Under the pieces are notes generated by a model that saw only the letters and a list, made by a program, of their open reading frames with translations, was not told the origin of the DNA and searched no databases. 54,487 nucleotides of DNA from Bacteroidaceae bacterium (GTDB lineage Bacteria > Bacteroidota > Bacteroidia > Bacteroidales > Bacteroidaceae). The stretch is taken from NCBI GenBank assembly GCA_017525235.1, contig JAFXTC010000051.1:1-54487 (forward strand), in the 5' to 3' direction. Both the position numbers and the translations under genes were made by a program. Position 1 is the stretch's first letter. Every line of letters starts with the position of its first letter. Of the stretch, positions 1 through 6,321 are shown piece by piece.

Positions 1-225
1 TAACATATTGAACAAACCCTCCCGAAGAGCAGCGTATAAGCATTACTCTTTGTCCTAAATATATAATATATAATATAAACATATTTTATCACCTTGTAAG
101 GGCAACAAATGAGTTTTGCAAATGAAACGGTGACACGGTGCAACGGTGTGACATTTCTCACTTTTTCTTCCTTTGTTTCAAATTTTTATATATCTTTGCA
201 TTGCAAATTGTAAACAAGAAGAATT
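1..225. other. Intergenic stretch before the first gene
   Basis: No convincing ORF is visible here. The first 100 bases are AT-rich with TATAATATA runs. Around 124-151 there is a short run of ACGGTG-like repeats. A -7 type element (TATCTTTGC) lies at 191-199, about 27 bases before the first ATG, and is the likely promoter for the small gene at 226. No clear -33 TTTG sits at the usual distance. Confidence 0.5.
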
Positions 226-447
226 ATGGAAGCAATTACTTTTAGTCCGGCTCAAGTTCATGTGTTCAATTTAGTATCACACATTAAGTCGGCTTTCGGT
301 TTGGAAAAACTGAGAGAACAGCTTGCTGCCTTCTATGCGAAACAAGTTGATGATGAGATGGATGCTCTGTGGGAGAGTGGCCAGTTTGACGAGAATAAGT
401 TGAAGGAACTTCGCGGTTCTCATTTCCGTACACCATACAACAAATAG
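226..447 (+). CDS. Small hypothetical protein, probable antitoxin of a PIN toxin pair
   Basis: This is a 73-residue soluble protein, mostly helical, rich in Glu/Asp/Lys in its second half and ending in a RTPYNK tail. I recall similar short proteins (start MEAITFSPAQ, end RTPYK) immediately upstream of COG1569 PIN-domain toxins in Bacteroidetes. Here the frame just downstream is the C-terminal end of such a PIN protein. The antitoxin role is therefore inferred from context. The start has a Bacteroidetes -7 box 27 bases upstream. The toxin partner is truncated, so this may be an orphan. Confidence 0.6.
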   Translation: MEAITFSPAQVHVFNLVSHIKSAFGLEKLREQLAAFYAKQVDDEMDALWESGQFDENKLKELRGSHFRTPYNK

Positions 448-575
448 CAGATGAATCCGGAGCAGATTATTTAGTGTCAGAGGACAACCATTTTAATGTC
501 TTGCGGACAACGTCTTTCCCCAAAATTAATCTTGTTACTTTAGACGAATTTATGCAGTCGCACCTAATCAAATAG
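441..575 (+). pseudogene. C-terminal remnant of a PIN-domain toxin (COG1569-like)
   Basis: In the third frame, overlapping the end of the upstream gene by a few bases, an open stretch encodes about 44 residues. It contains DYLVSEDNHF followed by FPKINLVTLDEFM and a TAG stop at 573-575. The 'ADYxVTxDxHF...FPK(I/V)xV' pattern is the characteristic end of COG1569 PIN toxins and includes the late acidic residues of the active site. The first roughly two thirds of the toxin are missing and no start codon fits. It therefore looks like a deletion product joined to the antitoxin gene. Confidence 0.65.
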
Positions 576-846
576 GCTTAAGACTTCACATTTTTTTCAA
601 TAACCTATAACCCATAACCTATAACCTTTCAAAAGTCTAACGCCTAAAGTCAAATTTATATTCCGTTAGTTCGTAAATTCGTACAAATACCCCGGTTCGG
701 CATCAGGACATACAGAATCAGATTCTAGCTTGAGAAATGATTATTTATAAGATAATAATAAGATAAAGTGCGTTTTTGCGCTTTTTTTTCTTTATTTAAA
801 GAAAAATCCATATCTTTGCAGAGTAATGTGTACTTAAAATAAAGAT
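576..846. other. Intergenic region with short tandem repeats and a promoter element
   Basis: No ORF of note. At about 601-625 there are imperfect tandem copies of CTATAACC. A -7 box (TATCTTTGC) at 811-819 lies 28 bases before the ATG at 847 and probably drives the ATPase/TOPRIM pair. No TTTG at the canonical distance was found. Confidence 0.5.
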
Positions 847-1920
847 ATGGACGGATTTAAGAATATAGAAATCAAGAATTTCAGGGGCATCGACCATCTG
901 AAGATAGATGATTTTTCGCGTGTCAACGTGTTCTTGGGGCAAAACAACTCTGGTAAGAGCACAGTACTTGAGGCTATAGCATTAGCATTAGGAATGTCAA
1001 ATCCTGATATGCCCCAAGCTGTCAATTCTCTTCGTTCACGAAAATCTTTTAGTAACTTTATTGACCTCAAGTATCTCTTTTATAATTTAGACACGTCCAC
1101 CCCTCCTGAGATTACCATGGAGCAGGCTGATAGTTCAGTAAGGCATTTGAAGTTAGAACTCACCTATGTTTTTGACGAACAGGCAGAACCAACGAATGAG
1201 CCACTTCAGCAAACTGGAGCTGTAAAATATGTCAATACGCTGGAAATGAATTTTGGCATATCTTCAAGTGCTTCTAGACAACACTATAAAAGTTGGCTGC
1301 GAGTAAACCCTCAGGGGATTGTGGTAAATAGGAAATCAGCTGAAGGGTATATGGAATCTCTTAGAGGGTGGTTGATATCTGCTGATTTGATGTCTAACAA
1401 TTTGGTTAATGATTTAACAGAATTGTTTAAGCGTAACCAGAAAGATATTATAATTTCTTTGCTTGGATTGTTTGATTCGAGAATTACAGGTATTGAGATT
1501 CTGAATGATGATGTTTATATTAAATTTGAAGGTGTATCCGAAATGCTGCCGTATCGAATGACTGGTGATGGTTTGCGTCGCTATTTGAATATTGTAGCAT
1601 GTGCAGCAAATTCTATGACAACCATAATTATGTTAGACGAAATAGACAACGGCTTGCATTATTCTTCATACAAAAAACTATGGGAGGCCATATTTGCCCT
1701 AGCAACAAAAACAAATAAACAGGTCTTCGTGACAACCCACAGTAAGGAAACGCTTTATAAACTAAATGAAATGTTAGAAGATAACCCCAACTATCAGAAA
1801 GAATTGAGGTTATATACCATTGAGAAGACTTTAATGAAGGGGATTCAGGCATATAAATATACTTATGAGGGCCTGTCAGGAGCTTGTGAGAATGACATCG
1901 AAATTAGAAGTATCCTATGA
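847..1920 (+). CDS. OLD-like AAA (ABC-class) ATPase of a split ATPase/TOPRIM defence pair
   Basis: This is a 357-residue ATPase. It starts with the 'IEIKNFRGI' strand typical of RecF/SMC/OLD-type ATPases. Walker A is GQNNSGKST at 31-39. Walker B is MLDEIDNGLH with D264 and E265, and the switch histidine follows in TTHS (H298). A TGDGLRR segment about 30 residues before Walker B resembles the ABC signature region. The gene overlaps the next by four bases (ATGA), so the two proteins are probably made together. In OLD, Gabija GajA and PARIS, an ATPase of this class controls a TOPRIM effector; here the two parts are separate polypeptides. The family call is firm. The antiphage role is inferred. 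Confidence 0.8.
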   Translation: MDGFKNIEIKNFRGIDHLKIDDFSRVNVFLGQNNSGKSTVLEAIALALGMSNPDMPQAVNSLRSRKSFSNFIDLKYLFYNLDTSTPPEITMEQADSSVRHLKLELTYVFDEQAEPTNEPLQQTGAVKYVNTLEMNFGISSSASRQHYKSWLRVNPQGIVVNRKSAEGYMESLRGWLISADLMSNNLVNDLTELFKRNQKDIIISLLGLFDSRITGIEILNDDVYIKFEGVSEMLPYRMTGDGLRRYLNIVACAANSMTTIIMLDEIDNGLHYSSYKKLWEAIFALATKTNKQVFVTTHSKETLYKLNEMLEDNPNYQKELRLYTIEKTLMKGIQAYKYTYEGLSGACENDIEIRSIL

Positions 1921-2543
1921 AAAGATTCTTAATTATTGTTGAGGGTGAAGCCGACAAGAAGTTCTTCAGGGACTACTTCCATCATTTGTTCGATGAACAG
2001 CCTCCAAAAGACAGCATCATACATTCTGGCAAGGACAGTGATACTGGTGGTTATACCAAGTTAAAGTCTGAGGAGATTTTGCAAGCCATGCTTAAGAACA
2101 CCAACCAAGGCGGTATGAACCTTGTTATATTCGATGCGGACGAGAACCTAGAGGCTCGTCGTAAAGAATTGCTTGCCATCAAAGAAGAGTTTGGTGTGGA
2201 ATTTGAGTTATTCCTTCTGCCCAACAACAAAAATGCTGGTGAGTTAGAAGATATGTTGGAGCAGATTATAAACCCTAACAATCAGCCAGTGATGGATTGC
2301 TGGCAGACATACGAAGGTGAATTGGAAAAGGTGAGAATTCCCACAAAAACTCCTCCAACGCTGACTATCCCTGCTAAGAAGACCAAGATATATGCATACC
2401 TCGAAACTTTGTTAGGGAAGTCGAGAAGTCAGAAGAAACTGATTAAGGATGCAAACCGCAATTACGAGAATACCCAGCACTGGAATCTGGATGCAGAGTA
2501 TCTGAAGCCGTTGAAGGAGTTTTTGGAGAGAAGTTTGGGATAA
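1917..2543 (+). CDS. TOPRIM-like protein (DUF3226/DUF4435 type), probable effector partner of the ATPase
   Basis: A 208-residue protein. It begins with IIVEGEADKKFF, the TOPRIM glutamate motif (E9), followed by a beta strand ending in VIFDADEN, which supplies the DxD pair (D73, D75). A later GELEDML segment recalls DUF3226/DUF4435 proteins. All metal-binding acidic residues expected of an active TOPRIM nuclease are visible. It is translationally coupled to the ATPase by the ATGA overlap. By analogy with OLD and PARIS (AriA/AriB) it may cut nucleic acid when released or activated. DUF3226 versus DUF4435 cannot be settled by eye. Confidence 0.7.
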   Translation: MKRFLIIVEGEADKKFFRDYFHHLFDEQPPKDSIIHSGKDSDTGGYTKLKSEEILQAMLKNTNQGGMNLVIFDADENLEARRKELLAIKEEFGVEFELFLLPNNKNAGELEDMLEQIINPNNQPVMDCWQTYEGELEKVRIPTKTPPTLTIPAKKTKIYAYLETLLGKSRSQKKLIKDANRNYENTQHWNLDAEYLKPLKEFLERSLG

Positions 2544-2762
2544 ATGACAAAGATTGTAATTATGAAAATGGCTAAAGATAGAAATAACCAAATCGACATT
2601 GATCCTCAAATAAAATCAGATTATGATTTAATCATGAAGGATTGCCCAAAAATAATTTCATCAAAATGGGAGATGGTAGGGGAAAATTATAAGCAATTTT
2701 CTCTGTATAATGCTTATTATGAAACAAAGGTCTCTAATTGTATTGAATTATATAGGTTTTAA
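2544..2762 (+). CDS. Small hypothetical protein
   Basis: A 72-residue ORF whose ATG directly follows the TAA of the TOPRIM gene, consistent with coupling to the operon. It is Lys/Asp/Tyr-rich, without a signal peptide or membrane segment, and no family is recognised. The DNA here is clearly more AT-rich than the flanking defence genes. It could be a genuine third gene of the defence operon, or a remnant. Confidence 0.4.
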   Translation: MTKIVIMKMAKDRNNQIDIDPQIKSDYDLIMKDCPKIISSKWEMVGENYKQFSLYNAYYETKVSNCIELYRF

Positions 2763-2765
2763 GAT

Positions 2766-2879
2766 ATGCCTAATTGGAGTAATATATTAGATCATGTTCA
2801 AGCATTATCTAATGAAGGAGCTGAACTTAATAAAATTAGAAGAGAGCATCTTGTTAAATATAGCCCGAGATATGAATAA
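2766..2879 (+). pseudogene. Short ORF resembling the N-terminus of an SDH/SppA-like protease, broken
   Basis: Four bases after the preceding stop, an ATG opens a 37-codon frame starting MPNWSNILDHVQ and containing KIRREHLVKY. This resembles, from memory, the N-terminus of a Bacteroidetes ClpP-class (SDH/SppA-like) serine protease family beginning 'MPNW..(V/I)L..I'. The frame ends at TAA 2877-2879 with no protease domain following. The next ORF (2794-3237) overlaps it in another frame. This suggests either a frameshift joining the two or a truncated gene. Low certainty. Confidence 0.3.
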
Positions 2880-3237
2880 ATATGCTAAGGTTATAGATGA
2901 GCCAAACACAATTTGGTATGCTAAATATCTTGAAGTCCAGCAGGCAATAAAAGAAATGATAGATGTTGCGGAAGGTTTTGTACCCGAAAAAGAGTGGGAA
3001 GGTTTGGTCAATAACTTACGTGAAATGTATAGAGGAATGGGGAGTGCATATAGTGCAATGCGTCAGTTATATTCTTCTGTAAATAGACTGCCTAAAATAT
3101 TTCAACCTTTGAATAATGCAAAGTTAAATGTTTGTAATAAGATAAAGAGTGTAATAACGAATTTGCAGGCAGGAAAGTCGTATTGTGAGGAAACGATTGA
3201 ATATGTTGAAAACAAAATACATCCTATAGAAGAATGA
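2794..3237 (+). CDS. Hypothetical helical protein
   Basis: A 147-residue frame, AT-rich, predicted almost entirely alpha-helical, with no signal peptide or membrane segment and no recognised domain. The coding-like part seems to start around the IARDMNKYAKV segment. The first 28 residues overlap the 2766-2879 frame, so the annotated start may be wrong. The true protein could be a frame-shifted continuation of that ORF. It sits between the ATPase/TOPRIM pair and the McrB-like gene. Confidence 0.4.
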   Translation: MFKHYLMKELNLIKLEESILLNIARDMNKYAKVIDEPNTIWYAKYLEVQQAIKEMIDVAEGFVPEKEWEGLVNNLREMYRGMGSAYSAMRQLYSSVNRLPKIFQPLNNAKLNVCNKIKSVITNLQAGKSYCEETIEYVENKIHPIEE

Positions 3238-3298
3238 ACGAGCAAATATACTGAGCAAGTTATAGGTAAAGATATCTCAAAGCAGTTGAAGTTATATT

Positions 3299-3502
3299 AT
3301 GACGAATAATAAAAAAGCCAAATACATTCAAATGGATGTTACTTATTATGGGAAGCATTTTCCGAGAATAATGTATTATTCAACAAAAGAGGAGGAGGCT
3401 AACTTCTATTATCTTAGGGAAGATTATGGACTTTGGTTTGGACCTGATTTAGATGGGCATTTTCCTATAAATGTTCATCTATTTTTCTTCGAAGGAAGAT
3501 AG
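3299..3502 (+). CDS. Small hypothetical protein, possibly cut short by an in-frame TAG
   Basis: A 67-residue ORF rich in Tyr and Phe, ending at TAG 3500-3502. The same frame stays open for another 34 codons to a second TAG at 3605-3607, just before the next ATG at 3611. That extension is coding-like and carries four cysteines in CEYCERGKDGEWDHC and IYC, plus a histidine, which suggests a small zinc-binding knuckle. The likeliest reading is a 101-residue protein with a nonsense mutation. Stop-codon readthrough is a less likely alternative. Function unknown. Confidence 0.4.
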   Translation: MTNNKKAKYIQMDVTYYGKHFPRIMYYSTKEEEANFYYLREDYGLWFGPDLDGHFPINVHLFFFEGR

Positions 3503-3610
3503 AATACAAATTGTGAATACTGCGAACGAGGCAAAGATGGCGAATGGGATCATTGTTTTGATTCTAACATATATTGCAAAAACATCAAGGTTAAATACAT
3601 ACGTTAGTTT

Positions 3611-5116
3611 ATGAATACAGAAAAAACTCTTCGAATAGGTGATGTATCTGACAATGGACAGGTTACTATCGTAGATGAAGATAGATTGTGCTATCTTGTA
3701 AAATCTGTTAGCAAAGGAGCTACTGGTCTTCGAACTATTTCAAAACCATTGTTGAAAGAGTTTGTTGCATATATGAGGCAACATCCTAACGTTCCTGCAA
3801 ATGAGGTTCGTTTCAAAATTTCTGGTCAAAGTGACATTGATAAGTACGAATATGGCTATGGTGCTACTATTAGTGTTATGGCTAATATGGTGTTGGGAAA
3901 GATGCCTATACAACACGAGACAAAAAGTTCGAAGCTCCATGATGTTAAATTCTCAACAAATGTTTATGGTTCTTTATATCGTCCCCACATTACAGCTATC
4001 AAATCCAAGCCCTTCCTTCTCTTGGCGGGAATATCGGGAACAGGAAAGAGTAGAATTGTTCGTGAGTTGGCTCGTGCTTGTTGGGATGAAGGATCTGAGG
4101 AATATGAAGCTCAGAAGCCACAAAACTTTGAGATGGTGCAAGTGAAACCGAACTGGCATGATTCGAGCGAGTTGATTGGATATGTGAGTCGTGTGAGTGG
4201 CAGTCCTGTTTTTGTGGCAGGGGATTTCCTGAAGTTTGTGGCTAAGGCTTGGGAGAATCCTGAAGTGCCGTATTTCCTGTGTTTAGATGAAATGAACTTG
4301 GCACCTGTGGAGCAGTATTTTGCTGAGTATCTGAGTGTGGTAGAGTCTCGCAAGTGCCAAGAGGATGGAACTATCACAACAGACCCGATTCTTGAAAAGA
4401 GCAAAGAGGACTGGTATCGTGTGCTGACGGCAGAGTTGACTGATAGTGAAGATGTCAGAAAGAGATTCCTCAATGAGGGTATCTGCATTCCCCAAAACCT
4501 CATCGTGGTGGGTACGGTGAATATGGATGAGACGACGTTCTCGTTCAGCCGGAAGGTGCTTGACCGTGCAATGACGATTGAGATGAACGAGGTAGATCTG
4601 TATGGTGGGTTGGATTCGCAATACGAAAAGATCGGCAAGTTGGAGGCTGGTAATCTGATTGGTACGGCTGTTGAGGGTGTGGATGTCTATCAGGATAATA
4701 AGGATGTCTGTGATACGGCTCTGAAGTATCTGGAGGCTGTGAATACAGAATTGGAGGGTACACCGTTTAAGGTGGCTTATCGTACCAGGAATGAGTTCCT
4801 GCTCTATGTGGTGAATAATCTGCTTTATAATAAGGACCAGGACGGAAACGATTTGGAGCCAAACTTCGTAATAGCCCGTGCACTTGACGAGATTACAAGT
4901 ATGAAGATTTTGTCACGTATTGAGGGAGATTCTGATAAAATAGGCAATCTGTTAAGTAATCTTCAGAATGTCATCAAAGAACAACTGAAGGTGATATCTA
5001 ATAAAGAGTATTCAGACAAGAAAGACGATGGAGAGAAAGAATATTCTGTTTCATTGGCAAAACTTGCAGAAATGGAGAAACGTCTGAAGAGCGGCTATAC
5101 CAGTTTTTGGAGTTAA
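3611..5116 (+). CDS. McrB-like AAA+ ATPase
   Basis: A 501-residue protein. An N-terminal region of about 130 residues of unknown fold precedes a McrB/MoxR-type AAA+ module. Walker A is GISGTGKS (140-147) and Walker B is LCLDEMN (D226, E227). The sensor-1 region is VGTVNMDE (about 300-307), and an arginine-finger-like LDRA sits at 317-320. The 'DEMNLAPVEQYF' stretch is diagnostic of McrB relatives. The partner nuclease is probably the DUF2357 protein at 6322. McrB-type motors drive McrC-type nucleases on modified or foreign DNA. The usual N-terminal readers (DUF3578, EVE, B3) are not recognisable here. Confidence 0.8.
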   Translation: MNTEKTLRIGDVSDNGQVTIVDEDRLCYLVKSVSKGATGLRTISKPLLKEFVAYMRQHPNVPANEVRFKISGQSDIDKYEYGYGATISVMANMVLGKMPIQHETKSSKLHDVKFSTNVYGSLYRPHITAIKSKPFLLLAGISGTGKSRIVRELARACWDEGSEEYEAQKPQNFEMVQVKPNWHDSSELIGYVSRVSGSPVFVAGDFLKFVAKAWENPEVPYFLCLDEMNLAPVEQYFAEYLSVVESRKCQEDGTITTDPILEKSKEDWYRVLTAELTDSEDVRKRFLNEGICIPQNLIVVGTVNMDETTFSFSRKVLDRAMTIEMNEVDLYGGLDSQYEKIGKLEAGNLIGTAVEGVDVYQDNKDVCDTALKYLEAVNTELEGTPFKVAYRTRNEFLLYVVNNLLYNKDQDGNDLEPNFVIARALDEITSMKILSRIEGDSDKIGNLLSNLQNVIKEQLKVISNKEYSDKKDDGEKEYSVSLAKLAEMEKRLKSGYTSFWS

Positions 5117-5184
5117 AATATAAAAAACACGGGTAAAAGTAGTAACGATACCACCTTTTAGGAAACATTTTCGACATAAAGACC

Positions 5185-6264
5185 ATGGCTATGAGGTATT
5201 TGAATCTAAAAAAAGCATTGGAGGCGTGGAATGCTCTGCTGCCGCTCTCTGAAAAAGATAGGGAGCGACTGAGTCGTAGATTTACCGTTGACTTCAATTA
5301 CAATAGTAACCATATAGAAGGTAACACGCTGACTTACGGACAGACAGAAATCCTGCTACTATTCGGTAAGGTTATAGGCGAGGCAGAGGTTAAGGATGTA
5401 CAGGAAATGACAGCCAGCAATGTTGGTTTAAAAATGATGACCGAGGAAGCCTCTGTGAAAGAAATGCCATTGTCACAGCACTTCATTCGCACACTTCATA
5501 AGACACTACTGCGCGAGGATTATATAGTATATCGTAACTTGCCAGGAGGTGTAACAACCAGTTATACCGTCCATGCAGGACAATACAAGACACGCCCCAA
5601 TAGCGTGATTACACGCTATGGTAACCGCTTTGAATACGCATCCCCAGAAGAAACCCCCTCCTTGATGACCGACCTTGTGGATTGGTACAACCGGGCCGAA
5701 AAGGAAGGAAAACTATCACCTGTGGAACTGGCAGCATTGTTCCACTATCGCTATATCCGCATCCACCCCTTTGAAGATGGAAATGGACGTATTGCACGAC
5801 TGATGATGAACTTCATCTTGTCCCGTCACGACTATCCGATGATTGTGGTGCGTAGCAAGAAGAAACAGGACTATTTGGAGGCCCTGCATCGCACAGACCT
5901 TGAAGTTGGTCCAGTACCAGCCGATGGCGCTCATGCTAGGATAAAGGACATTAAGCCATTCCTGAAGTATTTTAATGACTTAGTGGCTACAGAAGTTTAT
6001 AATGATGTGCTTTTCTTGAGCGAACAAGACGAAAATGTATGGTGGTATGACGGCGAGCGTATTTCATTCCGTACACCCAATTACGGAAAGGTGCTGAATG
6101 CTATGCGAACACAGCCAACTTTAACCATTGCAGATATGCAAGAGGAAACAGGTATCAATAGGTCGGCCATCCAGAAACTCCTTGAGCAACTTATCGCCAA
6201 GAAGTATGTGGAAAGAGGGGAAAAGGATGGAAGTTGGCGTGTGTTTATCACTCCGTCGGTATAA
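5185..6264 (+). CDS. Fic-domain protein (probable AMP transferase) with its own inhibitory motif
   Basis: A 359-residue class II Fic protein. An N-terminal inhibitory helix carries SNHIEGN (S41 to N47, with E45 able to block ATP). The Fic core contains the complete catalytic loop HPFEDGNGRIAR (H194, G199, N200, R202, R205). The C-terminus (about 290-359) looks like a winged helix-turn-helix. The family transfers AMP from ATP to target hydroxyls. The gene lies between the McrB-like ATPase and the DUF2357 nuclease on the same strand, with 68- and 57-base gaps, so it may be part of that system. It could equally be an independent passenger, as Fic genes are common in such islands. Confidence 0.85.
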   Translation: MAMRYLNLKKALEAWNALLPLSEKDRERLSRRFTVDFNYNSNHIEGNTLTYGQTEILLLFGKVIGEAEVKDVQEMTASNVGLKMMTEEASVKEMPLSQHFIRTLHKTLLREDYIVYRNLPGGVTTSYTVHAGQYKTRPNSVITRYGNRFEYASPEETPSLMTDLVDWYNRAEKEGKLSPVELAALFHYRYIRIHPFEDGNGRIARLMMNFILSRHDYPMIVVRSKKKQDYLEALHRTDLEVGPVPADGAHARIKDIKPFLKYFNDLVATEVYNDVLFLSEQDENVWWYDGERISFRTPNYGKVLNAMRTQPTLTIADMQEETGINRSAIQKLLEQLIAKKYVERGEKDGSWRVFITPSV

Positions 6265-6276
6265 TGTAATCAGGAC

Positions 6277-6298
6277 GTACCACCATCGACGGTGGTAC
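6277..6298. promoter_or_regulatory. Perfect 8-bp inverted repeat between fic and the DUF2357 gene
   Basis: GTACCACC, six bases (ATCGAC), then GGTGGTAC form a perfect palindrome in the 57-base gap after fic. No T-run follows, so it is not a classic terminator. It ends 23 bases before the chosen ATG at 6322 and could be an operator or an mRNA hairpin. An upstream GTG at 6292 falls inside the right arm, which argues against starting there. Confidence 0.5.
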
Positions 6299-6321
6299 AA
6301 CTATGTAAAGGTGATACAATT

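Noticed and set aside
6292-6321. Upstream GTG start for the DUF2357 protein (10 extra residues)
   Set aside because: It lies in the right arm of a perfect palindrome and adds residues with no family similarity; ATG 6322 is better.
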